NCBI GenBank assembly: GCA_963748105.1
Contig: CAVVHP010000031.1
Location: 1 to 64,000, forward strand
Source of the DNA: JAKAGZ01 sp963748105
GTDB taxonomy: Bacteria > Bacteroidota > Ignavibacteria > Ignavibacteriales > Ignavibacteriaceae
Direction: 5' to 3'
Length of the DNA stretch: 64,000 bases
Both the position numbers and the translations under genes were made by a program. The notes below the pieces were generated by a model, which made no database searches, was not told the origin of the DNA, and saw only the letters and a program-made list of their open reading frames with translations. Shown piece after piece: positions 44,948 to 54,449 of this stretch. Within the stretch, counting starts at the first letter, position 1; the number at the start of each line of letters is the position of its first letter.

Positions 44948-45601
44948 TTATTTAATAATATTTGCTAATTCCATTGCCGCCGCTGAAATATTATCAGCAC
45001 CAAAAATAGAAGAACCAACAACAAAAGCTTCACATCCGGATTCTTTTATTAATTTTATATTCTTATTGCCAATTCCTCCATCTACTTCAATAATAAAATC
45101 AGTATTCATTTCTTTCCTGAGTTGAACAGTTTCCTGAATCTTTCTTAGTGAACCTTTGATAAAGGATTGGCCTCCAAATCCAGGATTGACTGACATAACC
45201 AGAATAAGATCCGCAAATTCCGCAATATCTTTTAATGTACTGACTGGTGTTGCCGGATTTATTGCAACTCCCGCCTTAGCTCCAAGTTCTTTAATTTTGT
45301 TTATTGTACGATTGAGATGTACAACTTCTTCCTGGTGAACTGTTATAATATTTGCACCGGTTTCAACAAAATCTTCAAGATAATTATCCGGATTTTTAAT
45401 CATGAGGTGGACATCAAGAGGAAGTTTAGTACATTTTTTTGCTGCTGCTACCAGAATATGCCCAAAAGAAATATTGGGAACGAAATGTCCGTCCATAATA
45501 TCACAATGTATCCAATCGGCACCGCTCATCTCAACTAATCTGATTTGCTGAGAGAGATTTGATAAATCAGCTGCAAGTATGGAAGGAGCTAAAATTGCCA
45601 T
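44948..45601 (-). CDS. rpe: Ribulose-phosphate 3-epimerase
   Basis: TIM-barrel epimerase of the pentose phosphate and Calvin pathways. Conserved elements are ILAADLSNLSQQIRLVE, GADWIHCDIMDGHFVPNISFG with the metal-binding His and catalytic Asp, LDVHLMIKNPDNYLEDF, VMSVNPGFGGQSFI and IEVDGGIGNKNI. Length 217 is standard. It follows the PASTA-protein gene by eight bases. Confidence 0.96.
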   Translation of the reverse strand: MAILAPSILAADLSNLSQQIRLVEMSGADWIHCDIMDGHFVPNISFGHILVAAAKKCTKLPLDVHLMIKNPDNYLEDFVETGANIITVHQEEVVHLNRTINKIKELGAKAGVAINPATPVSTLKDIAEFADLILVMSVNPGFGGQSFIKGSLRKIQETVQLRKEMNTDFIIEVDGGIGNKNIKLIKESGCEAFVVGSSIFGADNISAAAMELANIIK

Positions 45602-45609
45602 AATGTGAT

Positions 45610-46356
45610 CTAATTATTTGGTGAATCAGAATTTTTAGTAACGAACAAATCTATTTTTGAGCCTGTGTTTACCCTGCTGCCTTTGCTCGGATATTGATCA
45701 ACAACTGTATTTGGGAGAAGTGAATATGAACGCTGATAACTTATTTTGCCAATATTAAGTGAACTATCTGCCAGAACCTGCTGTGCTTCGGTCAATGATT
45801 TTCCAATTAAATCCGGTACAACAAGCAATCCTTCACTATTGCCAATACTCATCGTAACACCAACTGTCTCTCCTTTCTTTAACGGAGTACCGGGGGCGTA
45901 TTGCTGATCAAATATCATATCTTTAGGATTATCGGATGGAACGTCTTCCACCTGTCCAAGGCTTAATCCCAGCCTTTCAAGCGCAAATTTTGCATCACGG
46001 AGTGATTTTCCTTTCAAACTTGGAACAGAAACTACCGGATCTCCGCCACTGATAAAAAGATATATTCTTCTTCCTGTTTTAACAGTTTCTCCGGCTCCAG
46101 GTTTCTGCAGCATAACAGCGTCTTTAGGAACTGATTGATCGTAGGTTGTATCTCCAATTACCGGTTGAAGATTATTTTCTTCAAGAATTTTGGATGCCTG
46201 AACTTTATCCATTCCAACTATGTTAGGGACTATAGTTTCGGGCGAACTTACGTACCAGGGTAAAATTAGGTTGTTTAATAATAAAATAAGTGCAATAATA
46301 CCAACGAGAAATGCCACTGACTTTATTATAAAAGATTTTTTAATAATTTTTTTCAT
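45610..46356 (-). CDS. PASTA-domain membrane protein
   Basis: A 248-residue protein with a basic N-terminus, one transmembrane helix (about residues 12-34) and three tandem PASTA domains, each beginning VP.(I/L).G: VPNIVGMDKVQASKILEENN, VPSLKGKSLRDAKFALERLG and VPDLIGKSLTEAQQVLADSS. PASTA units bind peptidoglycan or muropeptides. No kinase or transpeptidase domain is attached, so it may be a stand-alone wall-sensing or scaffold protein. It is co-directional with rpe. Confidence 0.9.
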   Translation of the reverse strand: MKKIIKKSFIIKSVAFLVGIIALILLLNNLILPWYVSSPETIVPNIVGMDKVQASKILEENNLQPVIGDTTYDQSVPKDAVMLQKPGAGETVKTGRRIYLFISGGDPVVSVPSLKGKSLRDAKFALERLGLSLGQVEDVPSDNPKDMIFDQQYAPGTPLKKGETVGVTMSIGNSEGLLVVPDLIGKSLTEAQQVLADSSLNIGKISYQRSYSLLPNTVVDQYPSKGSRVNTGSKIDLFVTKNSDSPNN

Positions 46357-46591
46357 TATTGTAATATATTAAATGAAGTTTTCTTATACAACTAAAGGTT
46401 TTATAAGTAAATAGCTGAATCAATTAAATAATATTTTATTATTCGAAAATTATGAAAAATGATAAAATTCACATATATTGTAACAACTTTAACATAGAAA
46501 TTCATTCAAAGTTTCACACAATATTGAATTCTTGCGCAAAAAAATCCAAAATTAAAATCACTTCCTTAATTAATTATTACGAGGTCCTCTG

Positions 46592-48238
46592 ATGTTAAAA
46601 AAGCACCCTAAAGGATTATATGTCTTGTTCTTTACAGAAATGTGGGAGCGTTTTGGCTATTACCTGATGGTAGGTATCCTTTTATTATATCTTATTGACA
46701 CAAAAACCGGCGGTAAAGGATTCGATACAAAAACAGCGGCAGATATCGTTGGTTCATTCATTGCACTTGTTTATCTGACACCATTCATCGGAGGCCTGAT
46801 TGCAGATCGTTACCTGGGTTATTTAAAATCCATATTTATTGGCGGTACACTCATGGCTGCCGGATATTTCGGATTGGCTTTCCCAGGAAATACTGCGCTT
46901 TTCATCTCCCTTGGACTTGTAATTATCGGTAACGGATTTTTCAAACCTAATATCAGTACGCTTCTCGGAATAATTTATAATACGGATGAACTAAAACCTT
47001 TAAAAGATAACGCCTATAATATTTTTTATATGGGTATTAACATCGGTGCACTTGTCTGTAATTTTGTAGCCGCATATCTGAGAAATGTTTATGGCTGGGG
47101 CTATGCTTTTTCCGCCGCCGGTGTTGGACTAATAATTGGAATGATCTGGCTTGCGTCAGGATTGAAATCAGTCAAATACGCCGATGTAAAAAAACCTATG
47201 GAAAAAGAAGATGCATCTATGAAACAGATATTTATGTATGTTTTTTTACCGGCAATTATCTTTGCATTAATCGGCTGGTTTATACCTAATAATGTTTTTG
47301 GTTCTGATTCCAATGATGCTTTCATCTTTGCCTGCTTCCCTATTATTGCTTTTTATGTCTCGCTCTGGCTTCGCTCAATTGGATCTGATAAAAGAGCCAT
47401 TGGAGCTTTGCTCTTTATTTTTTCCATTTCAATTATATTCTGGACCATTTACAACCAGAATGCAACCGGTTTGACAATCTGGGCAGAATCATACACAAAT
47501 CGTGAAATTACGCCGTTTCTTGAAAAACCTGCTGAGGCAATAGATATGGTGACGGATGTGAACACTTCTCCAAAGGTTGTTCCCGAAGTTGATCAATATA
47601 TGAGAACAGTAGTGGACAGCAGCGGAGAAGTTGTAACACACATGGGACCGGATCCTTATTTTAATAATTTACCGAAGAAAGAATGGCCCGGCGCAAATGA
47701 AGTATTAAAGCTGGCAAATGCGGAATTGTTTCAATCGATAAATCCCTTTTTTATAATTGTGCTGACTCCTCTTGTGGTTGGCTTCTTTGGATTTATGCGA
47801 AAGCGAAAACACGAACCATCAACGGTTGCTAAATTTGGTATGGCTCTTTTTATTTCCGGGTTTTCGGCACTTGTTATGGTATTCGCTATTATGTCGGTGC
47901 CTTCAGTTTATACTCATAAAACCGGGGCCTACTGGCTTTTCCTGACGTATGGAATTTTTACGGTCAGTGAATTATTCCTCAGCCCAATTGGATTGTCACT
48001 CGTTTCAAAATTAGCGCCGGCAAGAACAACCGCACTGATGATGGGGGGATGGTTCCTCTCTACTTCCCTCGGAGGTAAGGCGGCCGGCATTATGGCAAGT
48101 TTCTGGGATGACTTTACCGATAAAAAGATGTTCTTTTTGATTATTGCAGGCGCTGCATTCATCGGTGGCGCATGGATTTTTGCCAGGATAAAAGGGCTTG
48201 ATGCTATTGTAAAAGAGCGGACGGGCTCAAAGTCCTGA
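46592..48238 (+). CDS. POT-family proton-dependent oligopeptide transporter
   Basis: A 548-residue inner-membrane symporter of the POT/PTR family (major facilitator fold) for di- and tripeptides. It shows the ExxERFxYY motif in FFTEMWERFGYYLM, FIGGLIADRYLGYLKSI and GNGFFKPNISTLLG, and has about 12-14 helices. A periplasmic-type insert of about 100 residues (residues 310-380) lies between helices and includes ITPFLEKPAEAIDMVTD. It is closed by an intrinsic terminator and is monocistronic. Confidence 0.93.
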   Translation: MLKKHPKGLYVLFFTEMWERFGYYLMVGILLLYLIDTKTGGKGFDTKTAADIVGSFIALVYLTPFIGGLIADRYLGYLKSIFIGGTLMAAGYFGLAFPGNTALFISLGLVIIGNGFFKPNISTLLGIIYNTDELKPLKDNAYNIFYMGINIGALVCNFVAAYLRNVYGWGYAFSAAGVGLIIGMIWLASGLKSVKYADVKKPMEKEDASMKQIFMYVFLPAIIFALIGWFIPNNVFGSDSNDAFIFACFPIIAFYVSLWLRSIGSDKRAIGALLFIFSISIIFWTIYNQNATGLTIWAESYTNREITPFLEKPAEAIDMVTDVNTSPKVVPEVDQYMRTVVDSSGEVVTHMGPDPYFNNLPKKEWPGANEVLKLANAELFQSINPFFIIVLTPLVVGFFGFMRKRKHEPSTVAKFGMALFISGFSALVMVFAIMSVPSVYTHKTGAYWLFLTYGIFTVSELFLSPIGLSLVSKLAPARTTALMMGGWFLSTSLGGKAAGIMASFWDDFTDKKMFFLIIAGAAFIGGAWIFARIKGLDAIVKERTGSKS

Positions 48239-48266
48239 CGCTTTATTCATAATTTTCTTTTAATTT

Positions 48267-48297
48267 AAGGGTTGAATTAAGTTTCAACCCTTTTTTA
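48267..48297 (+). terminator. Rho-independent terminator after the POT transporter gene
   Basis: AAGGGTTGAA (48267-48276) and TTCAACCCTT (48283-48292) form a perfect 10-bp stem with a six-base loop, followed by a T run. Confidence 0.9.
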
Positions 48298-48346
48298 TTG
48301 CCTGAGAGTTGATTTAAATTAAAATTGTAGTTAAACAAATTAACTG

Positions 48347-49976
48347 ATGTATAAAAATTATTTTATTCTAAACAGATTTATTAAAGAAGCAGGAAATCTG
48401 CTAAAAGATTTTAAGCTTGTATCTGCTTTTTCGCAGGAAAAGAATAAGATAATCCTGGAACTAAGAGAAATTAATACCTCACTATTCCTTGAAATTTCTG
48501 TAAATCCGGGATTCCCATACATAACTTTAAAAGATACTTTTCACAGGGCTAAGAAAAACACCATAGACTTTTTTATCGAATATTCCCCTTCCCCACTACT
48601 GAAAATTGAAATCGCTGATTTTGATAGAATCGTAAGGCTCAGATTTAAAGACTTTTCAATTTATTTTGCTATTCGCGGTAAGTATACAAATTTACACCTT
48701 ATTGATAACGATGAGAAAATAATTTCTTTCAAATCTGAGGATGAAGCAATTGAGAATAATTTTTTGGATGAAATAAAAAATACAAAATTTATCTTTGAGG
48801 AAAATCATCTTGATATTTTGCGAACCACCACTGAAATGAGTTTTGATGAAATGATAAAGAGCTATCCTATACTGGGCAAAGAAATTATACTTGAAGCAAA
48901 AAGGAGATTTGATGATGAGAAGGACGAAAGTAATAAAATAATTTCCCGGGTTATAATGGAAATATTCCAGGAGAAAATTGCAATATTTCAAGATAAAGCA
49001 TCTGCTGAATTATATCTTGGTCCTCAATCCTTCCGGATATTTCCATATGAAGAAAAAAAAATATTTGATAAGCTAACTGATGCCCAGAATTATTACATCG
49101 GGAGAAAATATTTTTCGGATGATTTTGGGAAGAGAAAAAGAATAATTGAGAAGTATCTAAACCGCGAGCTGGAAAAGATCACTTCAAAAATTTAATAGGC
49201 TCAAAGCTGTTCTTCAAAAAGCGAGCAAGGAGGAAGAATACAACAGGATCGGCAATATTCTTTTAATCAATATTCATAACATCAGAAAAGGGATGAAATC
49301 AGTACAATTAGAAGATGTTTATAAAAGCAACGATTTAGTAAATATTAAACTGGATGAGAATAAATCTCCAAAACAAAATGCTGATAATTATTTTAATAAA
49401 TCGAAAAGTGAAAGAATCAGCCGTGAAAAGAATAAAGAGTTGTTGAAACTAACGGAAACAGATTTTAAAAAGTACATAAATATTGAAGAGAGGTTTAATA
49501 AATCGGAGACACCGGAAGAATTAAAAAATATTATGAAGGAGTTAAAAATTAAAGATACAGAAGGCAAAAAGCACAATGATGATATTAAAATAAAATTTAA
49601 ACATTATATCATCGACAGAAAATATAATGTATATGTTGGTAAGGACAGCAGAAATAATGACCTGCTTACTACTAAATTTGCAAAACAAAACGACTACTGG
49701 TTTCACGCCAGAAGTGTTCCCGGATCGCATGTAGTACTTAGAGTAGAAAATACAAAAGAGCACGTTCCCAAAAATGTTTTGAAAAGTGCGGCCTCTGTTG
49801 CCGCATTTCATAGCAAGGCTAAAACGGCCGGGTTAGCACCTGTTTCATATTCTCTCAAAAAATATGTTGTAAAAAAGAAAGGAATGGAAGCTGGTAAAGT
49901 TGTTTTAATGAAGGAAGAGGTATTGCTTGTGCACCCGGAAATACCGAAGAACTGTGAATATCAAAGTGAGGAGTAA
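48347..49976 (+). CDS. NFACT/RqcH-family ribosome quality control protein (frameshifted)
   Basis: A NEMF/Rqc2-family protein that binds stalled large ribosomal subunits and, in characterised bacteria, directs C-terminal alanine tailing. The N-terminal NFACT-N half starts YKNYFILNRFIKEAGNLL, a long coiled coil follows, and the C-terminal NFACT-R domain shows DRKYNVYVGKDSRNNDLL, NDYWFHARSVPGSHVVLR and KSAASVAAFHSKAK. The frame changes near 49188 inside TCAAAAATTT, where one extra A is enough; the second frame resumes FNRLKAVLQKASKEEEYNRI. Restored length is 542 residues. Confidence 0.85.
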
Positions 49977-49982
49977 TAAAAA

Positions 49983-50044
49983 GATTGCCGATAATTGAAA
50001 GAGCCCTCCGGGCTTAGCACCCACTTCCTTCAATAACGGCAATC
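49983..50044. other. Compact stem-loop element between convergent genes
   Basis: The arms GATTGCCG (49983-49990) and CGGCAATC (50037-50044) pair perfectly. The pairing continues inward between ATAATTGAA and TTCAATAA, and a second hairpin AGCCC-TCC-GGGCT lies inside at 50002-50014. There is no T run on either strand, so it does not look like a standard terminator. It could be a structured RNA, a Rho-independent-like bidirectional stop or a small repeat. Confidence 0.45.
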
Positions 50045-50190
50045 AATCAAACAAAAATATGAGTCAACCTGCCTAATTTTTCAACAAGCGTGCCATACCA
50101 AAAGTTCCAATATTTTGTTCAATTAAAAGAACTTACTAATAGGATTATTTTAATTTTAAGACAGGATTCAAAATGAGACAAAAATATAAA

Positions 50191-51297
50191 TCACATTTGG
50201 GAAACAAGAATTTCAGTAAATATATTTTTGCCTTTTTCAATCACTGAATCGGGTGGTAGAAAATAAGGGCTATGTAGTCCGAATCGTTCACCATTTTTTG
50301 AAGTTCCTAACCAGAACATAAACGAAGGATATTTTCTAGAAAACAAGCCAAAGTCTTCTCCGGTCATTTTATAACCGCAGTCTATAAAATCAAATTTTGC
50401 AGATAATACTTTCGATAAATCCTTAAATAATTTATTATCGACTATAACTTCAGGGTAATGTGCACCTTTTCCCATTGCAAATTTCACCCCTGTTTTTTGC
50501 TCAATTTTTCCCAAAATTATTTGAAGATCAGCACAGTATTGTAGTACTTTTTCTTTGCTGAGTCCCCTAATTGAAGTTTCAAGTTTTGCAAAATCCGGAG
50601 TAATATTTCTTACTTCACCTGCAAGAATTTTCCCAATTCCAAGTACTATCGGTGAATCAGAAATAGCAGGCATTTTCTCACACTCATCAAGAAATATCCT
50701 TAATGCATTAAATGCATTTTTGCCTTCTTTGGGAAAAGCCACGTGAGCGCTAACGCCTTTAAATTCAAAATCAATTTCAAGAGCGGAGGCAAATAATACG
50801 CCTGATGTGCTTGCAACTGTTCCTTCTTTATATTCATCAGTTACGTGCAACGCAAATGCTTTACTGATATTAAATTTATCGAATATACCGGTCGCATAAA
50901 ATTCCATCGCACCGCCGCCGCTTTCTTCTGCCGGCTGGAAAAGAAATAGAATATTTTTGTAATATTTATTCTCAGTTACCTGCTTTAAAAAAGAATAAAG
51001 AATTGAAGTATGAATATCATGCCCGCAGGCATGCATAAATTCATTATTTGATTTAAAATCTATTTCGTTTTGTTCTTTTATCGGGAGCGCATCAATATCT
51101 GCACGAAATAAAAAATAATCGTCATCATTTACCTTGTATTCTACTAACAAGCCCGTTTTAAAAGGAGTATGAATTTTTAGATCAGCATTAAATTCACGGA
51201 TATTATTATACAGCAGTTCTGTCGTTTTAACTTCATTAAAAGAGAGTTCAGGGTTTTGGTGGAGAATATGTCTTAGTTCAATTGGTTCCAGACTCAT
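50191..51297 (-). CDS. M20 amidohydrolase, probable N-acetyldiaminopimelate deacetylase
   Basis: A zinc-dependent M20D amidohydrolase of 368 residues: LFRADIDALPIKEQNEID, MHACGHDIHTSIL, LFQPAEESGGGAMEFY and KMTGEDFGLFSRKYPSFMFWLG hold the metal ligands and catalytic Glu. The family also includes hippurate and auxin-conjugate hydrolases. Its position at the end of the dapA-dapB-dapH-aspartokinase operon makes N-acetyl-diaminopimelate deacetylation, the last step of the acetyl branch, the likely role. That is inference from context. Confidence 0.85.
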   Translation of the reverse strand: MSLEPIELRHILHQNPELSFNEVKTTELLYNNIREFNADLKIHTPFKTGLLVEYKVNDDDYFLFRADIDALPIKEQNEIDFKSNNEFMHACGHDIHTSILYSFLKQVTENKYYKNILFLFQPAEESGGGAMEFYATGIFDKFNISKAFALHVTDEYKEGTVASTSGVLFASALEIDFEFKGVSAHVAFPKEGKNAFNALRIFLDECEKMPAISDSPIVLGIGKILAGEVRNITPDFAKLETSIRGLSKEKVLQYCADLQIILGKIEQKTGVKFAMGKGAHYPEVIVDNKLFKDLSKVLSAKFDFIDCGYKMTGEDFGLFSRKYPSFMFWLGTSKNGERFGLHSPYFLPPDSVIEKGKNIFTEILVSQM

Positions 51298-51306
51298 TTC
51301 ATACCT

Positions 51307-52494
51307 TTATAATTCAAACATTTTAATTAATGCATTCATTGCCTGTTCCTTGTATTGTTCTTCAACAAGACAGGAAATTTTAATTTCAGAAGTAGTTACC
51401 AGTTTCACAGGTATTTCTTTCAATGCTTCAAAATATTCTGCTGCAACACCTCTGCTGGATTTCATCCCAATTCCGACAATGGAAATTTTTGAATATCCAC
51501 TGTAGTACTTAATATTTAATTTAGGCAGATCCTGCAAAACATCTGAAAGAGCTTTCTGAAAATGATGTTTTTCATCCTCAATAATAGTAAAGGAAACATT
51601 CAGGCTTGAATTGCTGATAACAGATATCATATCCACATTAAGGTTATGGTTCGCAACGCTTTTAAAAATGTCATGCACCAGTGTATAATCCAGCGGCAAC
51701 TTTGAAATAGTAACCTGCGTCTGCTTATCCATTATGCTTAAACCTGTCACACTCGGTTGTTCAAGATAATCATCTACCACGTAACTACCCTCCTCCTCTG
51801 AGAAAGTTGATCCACAATAAAGCTTAATATTAAATTTTTTTGCAATTTCTACAGAACGACTATGCAGAACTTTTGCTCCAAGACTCGACATTTCGAGCAT
51901 TTCATCATAAGCGACCGTATGAAGTTTTTTTGCAGAAGGATGAAATTTAGGATCTGTTGAATAAACTCCTGCTACATCGCTGTAAATTTCGCAATTAACG
52001 TTAATTGCTGCGGCCAGAGCAACAGCGGAAGTATCTGATCCACCTCGCCCCAGAGTTGTTATTTCTCCTTCATCTGTAATGCCCTGGAAGCCTGTAACAA
52101 TTATTGCATCAAATTCATTTAGGAAATCATTAATCTTATCGACTTTTAAATTTTTTATCCTTGCAGCATTAAAATCGTTGGTTGTTAATATTTCAAGCTG
52201 AAAGGCATTAAGAGATTTTGCTTTTATACCGATATCATTGAGTGCAATGGATAAAAGTGCTGCCGTGACCTGTTCTCCCGTGGTTAAAAGCATATCAAGT
52301 TCACGAGGTACAATATTTTCGGTAATCTCTTTTGCCGTTTTGATGAGATTGTCCGTTGTTTTGCCCATGGCGGATACAACAACTACCAATTTATTTCCAT
52401 CATTAATTCTGGCAGCAAGTTTTTGAGCAATCGTTTTTATTTTGGTTGTATCAGCGACGGAACTGCCGCCATATTTCTGAACTATTATTGCCAT
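51307..52494 (-). CDS. Aspartate kinase, second tandem copy
   Basis: Aspartokinase, first step of the aspartate family pathway. The kinase domain has IVQKYGGSSVADTTKIK, MLLTTGEQVTAALL, TLGRGGSDTSAVALAAAINV and EIYSDVAGVYSTDP. Two ACT domains follow, ending in LVTTSEIKISCLVEEQYKEQAM, which keeps the SEIKIS-type effector motif of lysine-sensitive enzymes. Length 395. It starts at the last base of the first aspartokinase gene, so both are co-translated. Feedback sensitivity is inferred only. Confidence 0.93.
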   Translation of the reverse strand: MAIIVQKYGGSSVADTTKIKTIAQKLAARINDGNKLVVVVSAMGKTTDNLIKTAKEITENIVPRELDMLLTTGEQVTAALLSIALNDIGIKAKSLNAFQLEILTTNDFNAARIKNLKVDKINDFLNEFDAIIVTGFQGITDEGEITTLGRGGSDTSAVALAAAINVNCEIYSDVAGVYSTDPKFHPSAKKLHTVAYDEMLEMSSLGAKVLHSRSVEIAKKFNIKLYCGSTFSEEEGSYVVDDYLEQPSVTGLSIMDKQTQVTISKLPLDYTLVHDIFKSVANHNLNVDMISVISNSSLNVSFTIIEDEKHHFQKALSDVLQDLPKLNIKYYSGYSKISIVGIGMKSSRGVAAEYFEALKEIPVKLVTTSEIKISCLVEEQYKEQAMNALIKMFEL

Positions 52495-53708
52495 CAGGCT
52501 CTTTCTTTAATCCATTTATTATGAATTATTTTCACACTTTTTTGCAAATCATCCCTGGCTACAAGGAATGAAATTCTGTATGAAGTAGTTGTTATACCAA
52601 GAACCCTTATTTTTTCTTTTCTTAAAACATCAAGTGAAGCTAATAAAGTTTCATTATCCCTGTTAAGTCCCTCTCCAATTATTGAAAGTGCTCCAAGGTT
52701 ATAATCAAATTCAATTTTGTCACTAAATTTAGTCTTTAACTTATCTAAAAATATTTTCCAGCCATAGATGTTTTTATAAGAAATAACAAAAGAAGCTTTT
52801 GATTTAATGTCTTCTATTTCAGCTTCAGTAACATTTAGTTCTTTTATTCCAATTTGTTTTTCTTCCAATATGAGAAGAAGTTCATAAAAATCTTCTGAAT
52901 TAGTTTTATAGGAGAGGATTACTCTTACTACATCATTTTCGTGAACTATACCGGTTATTTCCCTTGAACTGACTGATTTTGAGGTTTTAATAATTGTCTC
53001 TGAACCCGGATTAAAAGTACTCCGTGCATGAATTACGATACCTGATTCTTTTGCGAATTGAACTGCCTGGGCATTTAGGATTTTTGCACCTGCAGTGCTC
53101 ATTTCCTGCATCAGCTGGTAAGAAATTTCAGGCAGATGTTTAGCTTCCTTAACCAAAGACGGATCTGCCGTATAAACGCCATCCACATCAGAATATATTT
53201 CGCATCTAATCGCATTTAATGCTGCTGCCAGTGCAACGGCTGAAGTATCAGAGCCACCCCTTCCAAGAGTAGTAACATCTTTTTTATAGCTTACTCCCTG
53301 GAACCCGCCAACAACAACAACTTTATTATTATTCAGTTCATCCTGAACGCGTATTGGCCTGACTTCAATTACCCGTGCATCGTTGTGCCTGTCGTCTGTA
53401 ATAATTCCCGCCTGCGAACCAGTTAAAGAAAGTGCTTCAACCCCTAGATAATTAAGAGCCATACAAAGTAGAGACATTGTTATTCTCTCACCTGCGCTGA
53501 GCAACATATCAAGTTCTCTCCTGGAAGGATCAGCAGATACACTATTTGCCAAATCGATTAAGGAATTTGTAGTTTTTCCCATAGCGGAAACTATTACAAC
53601 TACTCCATAGCCTTCTGATTTTACGGATGAGACAATTTGTGCAATTTTTTTTAATTTTTCAGGATCGGCTACACTGCTTCCGCCATATTTCTGGACTATA
53701 ATTTCCAT
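52494..53708 (-). CDS. Aspartate kinase, first tandem copy
   Basis: A second aspartokinase, 404 residues, with IVQKYGGSSVADPEKLK, MLLSAGERITMSLL, TLGRGGSDTSAVALAAALNA and EIYSDVDGVYTADP. Kinase residues are intact, but its C-terminal ACT region reads LGITTTSYRISFLVARDDLQ, differing from the SEIKIS pattern of its neighbour. The two proteins are clearly paralogous yet diverged, especially in the regulatory half. They could be differently regulated isozymes or subunits of one complex. Confidence 0.93.
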   Translation of the reverse strand: MEIIVQKYGGSSVADPEKLKKIAQIVSSVKSEGYGVVVIVSAMGKTTNSLIDLANSVSADPSRRELDMLLSAGERITMSLLCMALNYLGVEALSLTGSQAGIITDDRHNDARVIEVRPIRVQDELNNNKVVVVGGFQGVSYKKDVTTLGRGGSDTSAVALAAALNAIRCEIYSDVDGVYTADPSLVKEAKHLPEISYQLMQEMSTAGAKILNAQAVQFAKESGIVIHARSTFNPGSETIIKTSKSVSSREITGIVHENDVVRVILSYKTNSEDFYELLLILEEKQIGIKELNVTEAEIEDIKSKASFVISYKNIYGWKIFLDKLKTKFSDKIEFDYNLGALSIIGEGLNRDNETLLASLDVLRKEKIRVLGITTTSYRISFLVARDDLQKSVKIIHNKWIKERA

Positions 53709-53734
53709 TCAATTCAATATTTCTAATTCTAGTA

Positions 53735-54433
53735 TTATAACTTTCTTAGCTCTTCCATTAGCTGAGTTTTGCTACGTGTTTTATCATCTACTTTTTTTAT
53801 TGGTTTAGCCGGTACACCAACCATTACTGTATAAGGTTCTACATCCTTAACTACAACCGATCCTGCTGCAATTACTGCACCTTTCCCGACTTTAACACCT
53901 TCGAGAACAACAACGTTTGCACCAATCAGCACATTGTCTTCAATTATGACAGGATCAGCGCTTGGTGGCTCTATTACTCCAGCCAGAACAGTACCTGCCC
54001 CGATATGACAATTTCTGCCAACAATAGCGCGACCACCAACTACTACATTCATATCAATCATTGTTTTTTCACCAATGACTGCTCCAATATTGAGCACTGC
54101 TCCCATCATAATGACACATCCATCACCAATTTCTACAAGATCACGAATAAGTGCTCCGGGTTCTATTCTTGCATTATACTTTGTCAAATCAGCCAAGGGA
54201 ATAGCAGAATTTCTCATTTCTACTTCAATTCTATGTTTAGTTATGAAAGATTGATTCTTTTCAATGAATCTGCTAAAATCTTTCATTTCAATAAATAATA
54301 TACCTGAGCTCTCGTTACCATAATATTCGAAATCACTAAAATTAATCTTATTTAACTTACCTTTCAGATACACTTTAGCAGGTGTTTTCTTAACTGAGTT
54401 AGAGATATATTTTATAATTTCATATGAGTCCAT
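53735..54433 (-). CDS. dapH: Tetrahydrodipicolinate N-acetyltransferase
   Basis: Hexapeptide-repeat acyltransferase that acetylates tetrahydrodipicolinate. Diagnostic segments are EMRNSAIPLADLTKYNARIEPGAL, MMGAVLNIGAVIGEKTMIDMN, GRNCHIGAGTVLAGVIEPPSA, VLEGVKVGKGAVIAAGSVVV and PYTVMVGVPAKPIK, all very close to Bacillus DapH. The ATG at 54433 follows AAGGA and starts with DSYEIIKYISNSVKKTP; a longer frame from 54469 overlaps dapB and is less likely. The product is about 232 residues. It sets the acetyl variant rather than the succinyl one. Confidence 0.94.
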   Translation of the reverse strand: MDSYEIIKYISNSVKKTPAKVYLKGKLNKINFSDFEYYGNESSGILFIEMKDFSRFIEKNQSFITKHRIEVEMRNSAIPLADLTKYNARIEPGALIRDLVEIGDGCVIMMGAVLNIGAVIGEKTMIDMNVVVGGRAIVGRNCHIGAGTVLAGVIEPPSADPVIIEDNVLIGANVVVLEGVKVGKGAVIAAGSVVVKDVEPYTVMVGVPAKPIKKVDDKTRSKTQLMEELRKL

Positions 54434-54449
54434 AGATACGTCCTTTAAT

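Noticed and set aside
1276..49200. Programmed ribosomal frameshifting as the reason for the split genes
   Set aside because: The break sites share no slippery sequence, both insertion and deletion types occur, and several genes have three or four breaks. Homopolymer sequencing error is simpler.
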